NCBI RefSeq assembly: GCF_016587415.1
Contig: NZ_BNJI01000003.1
Span: forward strand, 372,001 to 436,000
Reading direction: 5' to 3'
From: Ktedonobacter sp. SOSP1-85
GTDB lineage: Bacteria; Chloroflexota; Ktedonobacteria; Ktedonobacterales; Ktedonobacteraceae
Length of the DNA: 64,000 bases
Shown here: one piece after another, positions 50,519 through 60,500 of the stretch
Numbering within the stretch: the first letter of the stretch is position 1
How the letters are laid out: every line of letters starts with the position of its first letter
Translations under genes and position numbers: made by a program
The notes under the pieces: model-generated
Databases searched by the model: none
Told to the model about the DNA's origin: nothing
The model's input: the letters and a program-made list of their open reading frames with translations, nothing else

Positions 50519-51025
50519 ATGGTATCTTCTATGCCGATTCTGGTCCACCTGACAGCTACAAAAGATGTAAAACGTATTCGCAAAGCTGGTATCCGCAAGG
50601 GGCGTGGTGTCTATTGTATGCCCGTCATGCAAAATTACTATGTCTCGCATCAGTGGCTGCGCGAACTCAAGCGCCGAGGACAGCGTACCTTTGTGGGCAT
50701 CTACTTTCACGTGCCGGATGAGGAAATGGTCTGGTTTGGCCGTTATGCTCGACCGCATGAGCATCTACCCGTGACTGAGGCTATCAGCGAACTTATGCAG
50801 CAAGATGACCCGCAAGGGTTTGAGCTGATCATTCCGCGCTCAATTAGCGCCAAAGATATTCGCAAAGTCCAATCTATTTCGCGAGTGGTGGGCTGGCGCT
50901 ATATGCCAGATGCGCGTGAGCGCGCCTGGTGTACCTGCCCGGTCTGTGTGTCGCGTGGAGAATTCAATTCTCAAAAGAAACGTCTCCAACATACACGCCG
51001 CCCGAAAAAAGCCAGCCAGGAGTAA
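50519..51025 (+). CDS. Conserved hypothetical protein, possible ADP-ribosyltransferase-like fold
   Basis: 168 residues. The start PILVHLTATKDVKRIRKAGI with GRGVYCMPVMQNYYVSHQWL resembles the H-x-T...I-x-x-x-G-I pattern of ADP-ribosyltransferase-like (Tpt1/DarT/DUF4433) proteins. FVGIYFHVPDEEMVWFGRY and GFELIIPRSISAKDIRKVQS could supply the later strands and an acidic residue. The last 45 residues have CTCPVCVSRGEF, a small zinc-ribbon-like CxxC, and a basic tail that may bind nucleic acid. I do not recognise a named family. It lies alone between the DUF3995 and MFS genes. Start ATG 50519 or 50531 are both possible. Confidence 0.6.
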   Translation: MVSSMPILVHLTATKDVKRIRKAGIRKGRGVYCMPVMQNYYVSHQWLRELKRRGQRTFVGIYFHVPDEEMVWFGRYARPHEHLPVTEAISELMQQDDPQGFELIIPRSISAKDIRKVQSISRVVGWRYMPDARERAWCTCPVCVSRGEFNSQKKRLQHTRRPKKASQE

Positions 51026-51105
51026 GTGGGAAGATTTGCAGCTTCCCACTTTGTTCATGTATATATCCACATATTTTTCTTAAAATACTATGAATTGGAG
51101 CATCA

Positions 51106-52575
51106 ATGTCTTCTCGTGTGCAGATGAATCCTAAGGTGGCGGTTAGTGTGGTCTTCGTCGCGGCAATGTTTATGAGTATTATGGACTCGACGGTCGTGAA
51201 CGTGGCTCTCCCCGCTTTGAGCCGCCAGTTTAATGTGACTGGTACGGCTATTGACGCTATTGTTGTGGGCTATCTCGTAAGCCTGGCGGTGATTATTCCT
51301 GTCTCGGGTTGGCTGGGTGATCGCGTGGGAACCAAGCGAATCTTTGTTAGCGCGCTCGTCCTCTTTACTGTCGCCTCCGCCCTCTGTGGCCTGGCAACGA
51401 GCCTGCCAATGCTGGTCGCGTTTCGCGTCTTGCAGGGCCTGGCGGGTGGCGCCCTGACCCCTGTCGGCACCGCCATTCTCTACCGGACCTTTCCGCCCGA
51501 GGAGCGTGTGCAGGTCTCACGCATCCTCAATATCCCGACCGTGATCGCGCCCGCCACGGGTCCGATTATCGGAGGCCTGCTGGTGGATAAGCTCTCCTGG
51601 CGCTGGGTCTTTTATATTAATGTCCCCCTGGGCATCCTGGCCAGTATTTTCGCCCTGTTCTTCCTGCATGAGTATTACGAAAACACTAATAAGCGCTTCG
51701 ATATCCTGGGCTTCCTCCTGGCAGGTATCGGCCTGGCGTTGACCATGTATGCGCTGAGCGAGGGACCGGTCTATGGCTGGACCAACGGTACCATTCTGGG
51801 CACGGGTATCGTGGGCCTGCTTATGCTGGTTGCCTTTGTGTTTGTCGAGCTCAGCTCGACGCATCCCATGCTCGATCTGCACCTGTTCAATAACAAGCTC
51901 TTCCGCACCTGTAACCTGGTCACAGTCTTCTCGGGCGCGGGCTTTATGGGCTTGCTCTACGCTGCCCCGCTCTTCCTCCAGGAGGCGCGTGGCGTCTCCG
52001 CGTTTACCTCGGGCCTGACGACCTTCCCCGAGGCGCTCGGCGTTCTCGTCTCAACCCAGATTGTGGCGCGTCTCTATCCCAAGGTGGGACCACGCCGCCT
52101 CATCGCTGGTGGCTTGATCGGGGTTACGATTATCGAGCTGTGCATGCTTAGCATGGGCATGGATACCAGCCTGTGGGTGATGCGTGGGCTGATGTTCTTG
52201 ACCGGGGCAGGCATGGCCTATGCCTTTATCCCTGTGCAGGCTGCGGCCTTCGCGACGATTTCGCCTGCTGAAACCGGCCAGGCCTCGGCGCTGAACAATG
52301 CCCAGCGCCAGGTGGGAGCCTCGCTTGGCGTAGCGCTTATCAGTACCGTCATGAGCACCGTCGGAATGACACATATCGCCAATGGTAGCGTTCAGCCGAA
52401 TCTGACGGCCTATCACGCCGCCTTCATCACCTCGGCCATTCTCGCGGTCATCGCAGTCAGTTTCGCCCTGCGCGTGCGCGATAAGGACGCTGCCTCCACC
52501 ATGCGTCAGCGCGGGAAACAGGTCGAGCCCGAGCAGGTACTGGAGTCTGCGCTCCAGGTCGAAGCCGGCATATAA
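51106..52575 (+). CDS. MFS exporter, DHA2 family (EmrB/QacA-like, 14 helices)
   Basis: 489 residues. VSVVFVAAMFMSIMDSTVVN (helix 1 with the DHA2 motif D-x-T-V-V-N), VPVSGWLGDRVGTKRIF-like motif A (here IIPVSGWLGDRVGTKRIFVS), ALTPVGTAILYRTFPPEE and TVIAPATGPIIGGLLVDKLS (motif C) all mark a 14-helix drug:H+ antiporter. The helices are unbroken and length is normal. Codons here are richer in G and C than in the neighbouring genes. It has no adjacent TetR or MarR gene. ATG 51106 lacks a strong Shine-Dalgarno (GGAGC at 51096 is the best). A 24-base hairpin follows the stop. Confidence 0.93.
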   Translation: MSSRVQMNPKVAVSVVFVAAMFMSIMDSTVVNVALPALSRQFNVTGTAIDAIVVGYLVSLAVIIPVSGWLGDRVGTKRIFVSALVLFTVASALCGLATSLPMLVAFRVLQGLAGGALTPVGTAILYRTFPPEERVQVSRILNIPTVIAPATGPIIGGLLVDKLSWRWVFYINVPLGILASIFALFFLHEYYENTNKRFDILGFLLAGIGLALTMYALSEGPVYGWTNGTILGTGIVGLLMLVAFVFVELSSTHPMLDLHLFNNKLFRTCNLVTVFSGAGFMGLLYAAPLFLQEARGVSAFTSGLTTFPEALGVLVSTQIVARLYPKVGPRRLIAGGLIGVTIIELCMLSMGMDTSLWVMRGLMFLTGAGMAYAFIPVQAAAFATISPAETGQASALNNAQRQVGASLGVALISTVMSTVGMTHIANGSVQPNLTAYHAAFITSAILAVIAVSFALRVRDKDAASTMRQRGKQVEPEQVLESALQVEAGI

Positions 52576-52589
52576 CGCAATAGAGCTGA

Positions 52590-52653
52590 CCGACGCTGCT
52601 AAAGCGCGCATCTATATACCATTATACGCAGATGCGTGCTTTAGCAGCGTCGG
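52590..52653. terminator. 24-base-stem hairpin between convergent genes
   Basis: CCGACGCTGCTAAAGCGCGC plus ATCT (52590-52613) pairs with 52630-52653 with one mismatch over 24 bases and a 16-base loop. It lies between the MFS exporter and the minus-strand VOC gene and can stop both. Its left arm is repeated at 15953-15985, so it is also a member of a dispersed repeat family. Confidence 0.8.
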
Positions 52654-52666
52654 GCCTCTAGGTGTC

Positions 52667-53128
52667 TTAAAAGCCTTCCTTTGAGGTTTTTTCTGTGCTG
52701 GGCCAGGTCCCGCCCCATTCCTCGGGGTCAGCGTCGGCGACGGATTGTGAGAAGGTCCAGCGATGGCCACCAGGATCTTCGACGATGTATTGCCTCTCCC
52801 CATAAGGGTAAGTTGTTGGTGGTCGCAAGATGTGCGCGCCACGTTCGCACGTAAATTCATAGTGGCGGTCCACATCCTCTACGCGTATTAGTACAGAGTG
52901 ACTCTCAGCGCGAGAAGACGTTTCTGGCTTCCCCTCATTTACAATAACCGCAGCATCACCCACCGTAAGCTGAACGCGATGATGGCCTATGAGTAGGCGC
53001 TCTTTAAAACCAAATGTTTTGCAAAGCCACTCTGCAGCCTGCAGTACATCTTCGTAAGCCAGTACAGGAATAACTGTGCTCGCTGGTATAGAGCGATTCG
53101 TTACCGATTTGCCTGAGGCAAAATACAT
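52667..53128 (-). CDS. VOC-family glyoxalase-like protein
   Basis: About 153 residues from ATG 53128, which follows GGAGGAG with a 7-base gap. STVIPVLAYEDVLQAAEWLC and KTFGFKERLLIGHHRVQLTV begin the first module; HSVLIRVEDVDRHYEFTCER and GERQYIVEDPGGHRWTFSQS form the second with the usual DPxGHxWxF ending (metal Glu replaced in part). This is the PhnB/YaeR-like VOC layout. Substrate unknown; resistance to thiol-reactive or bleomycin-like compounds is possible. The gene is co-oriented with the erythromycin-esterase-like gene 82 bases away, suggesting a small detoxification or resistance set. Confidence 0.88.
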   Translation of the reverse strand: MYFASGKSVTNRSIPASTVIPVLAYEDVLQAAEWLCKTFGFKERLLIGHHRVQLTVGDAAVIVNEGKPETSSRAESHSVLIRVEDVDRHYEFTCERGAHILRPPTTYPYGERQYIVEDPGGHRWTFSQSVADADPEEWGGTWPSTEKTSKEGF

Positions 53129-53209
53129 ATCCCGACTCCTCCGCAAAACTGTTCATCCTTCTATAACTCAGTATACACAAAAAAGAACGCGTGTTCAATG
53201 TTAATGCCC

Positions 53210-54517
53210 TTATGGTAACGATGGACCACCACGACTGTATGTTGTTGCGTCCAGGATGGCCAGCCAGTCGAAATCAGTGAGGCTTTGAGGCGTGAGGGCG
53301 AAGTAGGTAGGGTTCTTCGCGCTGCCAGAGCGAGTTGGAAGTGCTGTAATCTCCGCGTTTGGAAGCCCCTGCTCCCGGTGAGTGAGAAGGAAACGTGCTG
53401 GCCCCGGCATGACAGTCAGGCGGCCCTCAAGCGTGCCGGGTTCGGGCTGGCCGATGCCATTGGCCTCCGAAACACCCACTGCTGAACCGATGACGGCATA
53501 GCGCGAGCCAAGCATCTCATGAAGGTGCGCGCCCGCCGGCCACCATGTGTGGAGATCGGGGCCGAGCTGCCACTCTGTTTTACCACGGCGCAAATGGCTG
53601 TTGTGAGCGAAGACAAATACTTTCCCTCGGCCCCGCTCACGCGCCACCATGTACACCAGGTTATCCGCCATCAATGCATCACGCATACCGAGAAGTTTGG
53701 CAGTTCGGTCGCTCGTTACTCGCGCCACGGTGGCGTGATAGTTCAGTAACTGCCTTGCCACTCTAGCATAATGCACAACTTCTAAGTAGCGGCGCTCGTC
53801 GCTCATCGCCACCAGTTCGGGACGGCGTACGTGCAGTTCTGAAATGAGGTCCTCCGTCTCAATTCGTAGTGCCGTTGCGGCTGGCGAGAGGCCTGTCGAC
53901 TGCGCCGGATCCATCATGGCGGCCGGATTCTCCCAATCGGTGTCTTGACCAAGCAATAGGTCAATGTGCTGGCAATACTCCTGGCCGCTAGCAGGATCAA
54001 CCGAGGTGAGGTAGTCGAGCACAAAGTGCAGGACCTGGCGTGGACTATCGCTGCCCATCATTTCAGTTGGGCTATCGAAGCCATAAAACTGGAGTTTGAT
54101 ATGATGGGAAGGATCGGAATTGTATTGCCTCATCCACTCCACGAGTTCTCGATTTGCGTCGAGTCGGCCAAAACCGTGGCTAAATCCAGTGTCCTGCACT
54201 GCCTCATACGATGCCGGACCATGACCAGCCATGTACTCGTTCACGATGTGCGCCCGAGGGAAACTGCTCTCAATGGCAATGGCGCTATAGTCATGCGCCT
54301 CCACCAGGTGCTGGAAGAGGCGGTTGCGTAGAATGAGAAGGTCCTCGCCTCCGTGAAGCGCTTCGCCTAAGCCAAGCAGTTCCACCGAATCGCTAAGGGA
54401 AGCGCTCACCTGGTCGACAGCGGCGCTGAAGGCCTTCGGTTCATCGAGAGAGAAGGGAAGCGCCTCGCGCGCAATCCAGTCATCGAGGGTTGTATATGTG
54501 AGGACCGGGTGAGTCAT
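53210..54517 (-). CDS. Erythromycin-esterase-family protein
   Basis: 435 residues. LLGLGEALHGGEDLLILRNR (conserved GE-x-x-HG-x-x-E of the Ere family), YSAIAIESSFPRAHIVNEYM, VQDTGFSHGFGRLDANRELV and GKVFVFAHNSHLRRG (the H-N-H motif) place it in the EreA/EreB-like superfamily. His and Glu in the first motif are the catalytic residues proposed for macrolide lactone hydrolysis; several members act on other esters. Length is typical (about 400-440). It is oriented like the VOC gene and diverges from the double-MerR regulator, which could control it. It should not be named ereA or ereB from sequence alone. Confidence 0.88.
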   Translation of the reverse strand: MTHPVLTYTTLDDWIAREALPFSLDEPKAFSAAVDQVSASLSDSVELLGLGEALHGGEDLLILRNRLFQHLVEAHDYSAIAIESSFPRAHIVNEYMAGHGPASYEAVQDTGFSHGFGRLDANRELVEWMRQYNSDPSHHIKLQFYGFDSPTEMMGSDSPRQVLHFVLDYLTSVDPASGQEYCQHIDLLLGQDTDWENPAAMMDPAQSTGLSPAATALRIETEDLISELHVRRPELVAMSDERRYLEVVHYARVARQLLNYHATVARVTSDRTAKLLGMRDALMADNLVYMVARERGRGKVFVFAHNSHLRRGKTEWQLGPDLHTWWPAGAHLHEMLGSRYAVIGSAVGVSEANGIGQPEPGTLEGRLTVMPGPARFLLTHREQGLPNAEITALPTRSGSAKNPTYFALTPQSLTDFDWLAILDATTYSRGGPSLP

Positions 54518-54702
54518 CAGGCAAAACCTCCGTTGTTTTCACTTTTGCTTTCATCTGCTTCAGATCCACGCTGGCCAGGCTTTTTTCAGATCACACCTAC
54601 TTTATAACACAGATGCAAGTATGGAGAGTTAAGTTCTGATTCCATGTGGTATAAAGAGGCATGTAAATGCGAAAAGTCTTCACATATATCTGAGGGTTTT
54701 AC

Positions 54703-55434
54703 ATGGTACTTCGCGATTCTCTGCGTACTATTGACCTGGCCAGGGCCACAGGGATCAGTGTTCAGCAGGTACGTAACTATGAGGCCTGGGGGCTGCTACC
54801 AGCGGCCTCGCGCAGCAAGAGCGGCTATCGTCTCTATACCCAGCGCCACCTTGCCGCGCTCAAGACCGCTCGCGGCATGGTCGGTGGCTATAGCTGGCAA
54901 CGGACGTCGGCGATTATGCAGGCCCTTCACCAGGGGGACCTTTCTGCCTCGCTGGCCCTGATAGACTCACGCCACGCCGAGCTTGCCAACAAACGTCTGC
55001 AAGTTGAGCAGACGTTTTCGGCGCTGCATGCATTGGCCGCGCAACCCGCTTCTCTACAAAGCGCGCACCCTTCCCAGAGTCTCCGCGTGGGAGAGGCAGC
55101 CAGGCAGGTGGGTGTGCGTGTCTCGGCCCTGCATTTCTGGGAACAGCAGGGTCTTCTGCGCCCGGTACGCGACCAGGATAGCCGCTATCGCCTCTATGAC
55201 GAGCAACAGATGCAGCGCCTGCGCGTGATCGTCCTGCTCAGGGAGGCTGGCTATAACTTCGATGTGATCCAATCAGTCCTGGACGAGCTGGCGGCAGGTC
55301 GGCCAGAAAAAGCTATTGTGACAGTGGAGAAGAGGCGCGAGGAACTGACGCGAACAAGCTGGCTGTGTGTTAAGGCGATGGCCAACTTTCAGCACTATGT
55401 ACACGAGTTTTGTGGGGAGCTAGAGAGCATGTAA
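54703..55434 (+). CDS. Double-HTH MerR-type regulator
   Basis: 243 residues with two MerR DNA-binding domains in one chain. The first is LRTIDLARATGISVQQVRNY, EAWGLLPAASRSKSGYRLYT (about 7-70). The second is LRVGEAARQVGVRVSALHFW, EQQGLLRPVRDQDSRYRLYD (about 126-195). Each has the E-x-x-GLL wing and the R-Y-R-L-Y motif. A short helical linker with a weak dimerisation region joins them, and the C-terminus lacks a Cys-rich metal site. Normal MerR proteins are dimers of single-HTH chains, so this may bind as a pseudo-dimer. GAGGG precedes ATG 54703. It lies 186 bases from the divergent erythromycin-esterase-like gene. Confidence 0.88.
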   Translation: MVLRDSLRTIDLARATGISVQQVRNYEAWGLLPAASRSKSGYRLYTQRHLAALKTARGMVGGYSWQRTSAIMQALHQGDLSASLALIDSRHAELANKRLQVEQTFSALHALAAQPASLQSAHPSQSLRVGEAARQVGVRVSALHFWEQQGLLRPVRDQDSRYRLYDEQQMQRLRVIVLLREAGYNFDVIQSVLDELAAGRPEKAIVTVEKRREELTRTSWLCVKAMANFQHYVHEFCGELESM

Positions 55435-55530
55435 GGTCCATGTTAGCTTGGGCCCTACATGTGTGGGGAAAAGGCGTCTCTTGCCTTTGTGTTGCCACTG
55501 ATTCGGCTATAGAATTATGGAGAAGGAATA

Positions 55531-56376
55531 TTGGCTAATCACAGTTTAGCATTAGCAGCTACGGACATGCTCACGCGCCTTACTGGCTCACGAGAGCCGC
55601 TGAAGCCGCTCTATACACAACCTGATCGCGCTATCTTCCTGGCTGAAGAGGCACGCATTACCTTGAAGGTATATAGCGACGTACGAGCGCTACGACGTGA
55701 TTATAAAGTCGCACAGCAGGCGGCATCAGCCGGGCTGCCAACACCGAAGGTCCTGAACTTTGAAGCGGGTCCGCCCGCAGTCTTCGCCATGCGCCAGGTG
55801 ATCGGCGTTCCTCTCTCCTCACACTATCCAGACGCCGCCAGGGAAGCAGGAGTGTATCTGCGATGCTTACATGGGTTGGGCGCACAACCGCCCTTCTCAG
55901 GAGGCCAGCAACACTGGGAAGAGTTTATTTTGTGGTGGGGCAACCTGGAGATCGAGCAGGCCAGGCAAGCAGGCGTGCTCGATAAGGGGCAAGCAAGAGG
56001 ATTGCGAGAACGCTTTGAACGCCTGCGGCCTCTTCTGGCACAACGCCCAATTGGACTGCTTCATGGTGATCTTCAGGATGAGCATATTCTGCTTGATCCC
56101 CAGAGCCAGAAGGTTCTGGCCTTTCTGGATTTTATCGACGCGCAGCCTGGCGACCCGCTCCTGGATATCGCGGTTCTCACGCTGTGGGACCATGCGCTGA
56201 CAGCTCCCTTCCTAGAGGGCTATGGCACCATCGCAAACAACGCAGAGACACAGCACTTACTGGCCCACTATCGCCTTCTGCGCCTACTGGGTTCGATCAC
56301 GTGGTTGCTGAATCGAGGCTTTCACGATCTCGCCGCGAAATACAGGATCGAGTTGGAGCTTGCTATAGAGGCATAG
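55531..56376 (+). CDS. APH-family phosphotransferase
   Basis: 281 residues, with TTG 55531 behind GAGAAGGAATA. The N-lobe has ARITLKVYSDVRALRRDYKV with the ATP-binding Lys in LKVY, then LPTPKVLNFEAGPPAVFAMR (hinge). The C-lobe has IGLLHGDLQDEHILLDPQ, with catalytic Asp180; the usual Asn five residues on is His here. FLDFIDAQPGDPLLDIAVL gives the metal Asp200/203. Aminoglycoside or homoserine-kinase-like activities are typical, but many environmental members act on other small molecules. Given the His-for-Asn change, activity is uncertain. It is isolated on the plus strand between the MerR and MDR genes. Confidence 0.85.
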   Translation: MANHSLALAATDMLTRLTGSREPLKPLYTQPDRAIFLAEEARITLKVYSDVRALRRDYKVAQQAASAGLPTPKVLNFEAGPPAVFAMRQVIGVPLSSHYPDAAREAGVYLRCLHGLGAQPPFSGGQQHWEEFILWWGNLEIEQARQAGVLDKGQARGLRERFERLRPLLAQRPIGLLHGDLQDEHILLDPQSQKVLAFLDFIDAQPGDPLLDIAVLTLWDHALTAPFLEGYGTIANNAETQHLLAHYRLLRLLGSITWLLNRGFHDLAAKYRIELELAIEA

Positions 56377-56382
56377 TTAAGC

Positions 56383-57330
56383 TCAATCGGCTATATGAAG
56401 CACAATGCGTCCGCGCCCGTGACCACTTTGACTGAGTTCATGGGCGTGTTCTGCTTGGTGAAGGGGAAAGGTTCGCGCAATAACGGTTCGCGCCTGGCCT
56501 TTGACCAATAATTGCTCTATATCTCCCAGGAGGCGGGTCGATGGATAGGGAAGCGAAGCCGTGTTCTTCGTAGCGCGGATGCCTAACGCTTGCGCCTGCT
56601 CCTGCGATGGTGATACAAGAAGCGATACCAGTATGCCCCCTCGCCTGACCACGTGCAAAGAACGTCCCAATACATCGCCGCCTATCGGGTCCAGCACGAC
56701 ATCTACATCTTGCACCACCTGCTCAAATGGCGTCGTTGTATAATCTACTACAGTCTCGGCGCCAAGGGAGCGTACGAAGTCTACATTAGGCGTCGACGCA
56801 GTTCCAATGACTCGTGCCCCCTTCCAGCGGGCAAACTGGACGGCGAAGAGTCCCACGCCACCCGCCGCCCCATGAATCAGGATGCTTTGTCCAGCTCGCA
56901 ATTCAGCTGTCTCAAAGAGTGCCGTCCAGGCAGTTGTTGCTCCACCTGAAATCGTCGCCGCTTCATCGAAGCTGAGCGCTTCTGGCTTAAGTGCCAGGTT
57001 CTCTACTGCAGCGGTTGTATACTCGGCATAGCTTCCCTTATTGCTGCGACCATAGACCGCCTGCCCCTTCCGAAACTCACTAACGCCACGACCAACCGCC
57101 TCTACGACTCCAGCAACAGCACTACCTGGAATATAAGGGAAAGATGCTGGCATAATGGCGTGAAACGCTCCCTGACGGATCTTCCACTCAATTGGCAGTA
57201 CACCCGTAGCATGAACACGTATCAGCACCTCACCTATGGCTGGCTCTGGCCGTGCTACTTCCTCAAGTTTTAGTTCTTCAGGTCCGCCATATTGCTGAAC
57301 CTGTATAGCCTTCATTGTCTGTGGCGGCAT
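56383..57330 (-). CDS. Zinc-independent NADP-dependent quinone oxidoreductase (MDR family)
   Basis: 315 residues. MKAIQVQQYGGPEELKLEEV begins the GroES-like domain, with GEVLIRVHATGVLPIEWKIR and PGSAVAGVVEAVGRGVSEFR. The Rossmann domain holds GQSILIHGAAGGVGLFAVQF and ARWKGARVIGTASTPNVDFV. The structural and catalytic zinc Cys residues of alcohol dehydrogenases are absent, which fits quinone reductases or enoyl reductases (QOR-like). Length is normal. It reduces quinones or enones with NADPH. It diverges from the LuxR-type gene across about 225 bases, and its 3' end meets the APH gene tail to tail with a 6-base gap. Confidence 0.9.
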   Translation of the reverse strand: MPPQTMKAIQVQQYGGPEELKLEEVARPEPAIGEVLIRVHATGVLPIEWKIRQGAFHAIMPASFPYIPGSAVAGVVEAVGRGVSEFRKGQAVYGRSNKGSYAEYTTAAVENLALKPEALSFDEAATISGGATTAWTALFETAELRAGQSILIHGAAGGVGLFAVQFARWKGARVIGTASTPNVDFVRSLGAETVVDYTTTPFEQVVQDVDVVLDPIGGDVLGRSLHVVRRGGILVSLLVSPSQEQAQALGIRATKNTASLPYPSTRLLGDIEQLLVKGQARTVIARTFPLHQAEHAHELSQSGHGRGRIVLHIAD

Positions 57331-57498
57331 ACATACAACCTCCTCTATTATTTGCCTTCAATAGTAGCATGGTAGTGTAACAAGGTCGTGAGGCAAACGG
57401 TCAGTATCTAACCTGTACTAATGGGCAAGAGAGTAGGCTCCTAATCTATTCTCGACCAGTCCAAAAAAGCTTTGGATAAGACGACGATTCTGGTGTTG

Positions 57499-57530
57499 GT
57501 TCCCGAACTGATGTTATACTGTTCGGGAAC
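57499..57530. promoter_or_regulatory. Palindromic operator overlapping a -10 box
   Basis: GTTCCCGAAC (57499-57508) and GTTCGGGAAC (57521-57530) form a perfect 10-base inverted repeat. TATACT (57515-57520) lies in the spacer, 36 bases before the LuxR-type start. A dimeric regulator binding here would block the promoter. Confidence 0.6.
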
Positions 57531-57555
57531 TAACTAGAAAGAAGACCAGTCCTCA

Positions 57556-60500
57556 ATGAAATACGTTGTACAGGAAGACGCATACGTCTATGCCTCTACA
57601 AAACCTTCTTTGGTTCCATTGTTGGCTGTTGAGACTCCTGCTTGGTATGCCTGGGTTGAGGAGGTGGCGCAATTCACCTTTCATAGTCAGTATGGAGCAT
57701 TTTCCGCGCGCAAAGAACGGGTATCTAATGGTCGTGGTGGCTCGTACTGGCGGGCTTATCGCAAAAAGCAAGGAAAGCTCTATCGAGTCTATCTAGGCAA
57801 AAGCAACCAGTTAACAATGGCCCGACTCAAGGCTGTGGCTCAGGAACTGGCTCAACGTCTGGAGCAGGAAGACGATAAACGTAATTCATGGGTGACAGAA
57901 AAAAACGAGAAATCAGCAGTTCTTGCGGCGTTAAACGTGAGTAAGAGCCACAAGATAGTGCACAATCGGCCTACTTACCATCTGTTGCATACAAAATTGC
58001 ACATCCCTGTGTTCCAGGCACATCTGGTCGCGCGCGCTCGGCTTGTCCAGCGCCTCAATGTGGGCCTGCGGCGCCGCTTGATTCTGCTCTCTGCCGCGGC
58101 AGGGTCTGGAAAAACGACTTTGCTCAGCGAATGGGTGCGCCAATCTTCTGCGCTGATCGCCTGGGTCGCGTTGGATAAAGAAGATAACGATCCCGCGCGT
58201 TTCTGGTCGTACATTCTTGCTGCTCTGCAACGAGCCTCACTTGAGAATGTCACACCTCTCCTGGAAATGGTGCGCTCCCAGCCGCCTGTGTCGCTCGTAC
58301 CAACAGTGCGCGAATTGCTAAATATTCTAGGCGAAGAGGGCAACGAGACAGTGATTATCCTGGATGATTATCATCTCATTGAAGCGCAGGCTATTCATGA
58401 CTCACTGGTGTTTTTCCTCGACCATCTACCCAAGCACGTTCATCTTGTGCTCGCCTCGCGTCACGAGTTACCTTTCTCTATTGCCTCACTCCGTGCCAAA
58501 CGTCATCTCGTTGAGCTACATTCCGCCGATCTCTCCTTCACATCCGCCGAGGCCGAGGTCTTTTTTGCGCAGACCGAACATCTTGCGCTGGCAAAGGCTG
58601 ATATAGAGATGCTGATGGAACGTACCGAAGGGTGGATTACCGGCTTGCAACTGGCCGCTCTTTCATTGTATTCGCTCCAGGATACTGCTCAGTTTATCTC
58701 TTCATTCAAAGGGAGCCATCGTTTTATTCTGAGCTACTTGGTAGACGAGGTGCTGGAGCGCCAGCCAGAGCATGTGCAACGTTTCTTGCTGGCTACCTCG
58801 GTACTAGAACGCTTTACGGCTTCCCTTTGTGATACTCTGATTGGCGAGAAGAATGGGACAACTATGCTGGCCTACCTGGAACAGAAGAATCTCTTTCTCT
58901 TTCCTCTGGACAACGAAGGCCGCTGGTATCGCTATCATCATCTCCTAATGGAGGCCTTGAGTAATCGTGTGCGCCAGGAACAACCAGAGTATTTTGGCAC
59001 ACTCCATCGACTGGCCAGTGCGTGGTATGAGCAACATAATTTGCTGGAAGATGCGATCCGACACGCGCTGGCCGCGACGGATTTTGTACGCGCAGCAGAT
59101 CTGCTTGAGCGTCTGGTTGATACGATGCTCAAACAGAATGAGTTTGCCAGTGTCACACTCTGGAAGGAACTTTTGCCAACTGATTTACTGACAGAGCGCC
59201 CCTGGCTATGCCAGGCTTTGGTCAGATTGTACATTGCAAGTGGGCGTCTGGACCAGGCGGAAGAAATCTTGCGCGATTTGGAACACGTAGGCATTGAGAA
59301 GATAGCTTCCAACATGGTTGATACGTTTCGTGGACGCGTAGCAGCACTCTACGCACATCTGTATAGCTCGAGAGGAGAAGCGCAGAAGTCTCTGGCTTAC
59401 GTGTTCGAGGCTCTGGCTCTCCTACCAAAGGATGATCTGGAGTGGAGGACCAGCGTGCGAGCCGCAATGGGCGGGGCTTACTTGCATGCTGGCAACCTGG
59501 TCGAAGCTGAGCAGGTGTTGCGTGAAGTTGTTCACCCTGACCTTCAGAGGCATGATCCTTATCGCGCACTCACTGCTTTACATCTCTTGGGGCAGACACA
59601 GGTTTTGCTGGGTCGGCCTGGCCTGGCAAATGCGACGTATCGACAAGGTATTCAGCTCGCTACCCATCATGGTCTGATGCATTCCGCCGTGATGGGGCAT
59701 ATCCATGCTGGATATGGAAATCTGTTGTATGAGTGGAATGATCTGGAGGGCGCGCAGAACCATCTGGTCGCAGGTCTTGAACTAGCCAGGCGTGGCGGAA
59801 ATAGTATCCAGGCGATTGACTGCACGCTGACACTGGCTGATGTCAGACTGGCTCAGGGCAGTCTGCAGGACGCGCACACGCTCTTACAGCAAGCCCAGGA
59901 ACTGGCCCACCAGACCAACGATCCGTTCTTTCTGGATTTTGTCACACGCCGCCCCGTTGTTCTCTGGCTGGCTGCACATGACATAGATGCTGCTGTTCGC
60001 TGCGCCCACGCTACAGGGCTCTACTTCTATGGTGAAGTGGAGACCATTGCCTCGCTGCCATCAACCTATTTTCTGCTGATTGAATTGTTGGTCCTGATCC
60101 GCCTGTACCTCGCACAGGGCAATCTCCCTGGTGCGAAGAGATTGCTCGCGCAACTTCAGAGTCCTCTCATGAATGGACCGAATAAAAGGCGTCGTATCCA
60201 ATGGCTGATTCTTCATGCTCTCGCATTGTACGCGGAAGAACATGTTCCTGAAGCAACAGGAGAGCTAGCGCTGGCGTTAGAACTGGCCGAACCTCTGGGC
60301 TATAGCCGTACATTTATTGACATGGGTGAAGCGCTTCTACCTCTTCTCAAGATTTTGCGCAATCTCAAGCCACTAGCGAACTATTCTCCAAATTACACCC
60401 GACAACTCCTGGCTATGCTAGACAAGCAAGATATGGCAGAGAAACCTGCCGAGAACAGCGCAAGCACAGAACTGCTGAGTGAACATGAATTTGTCATCTT

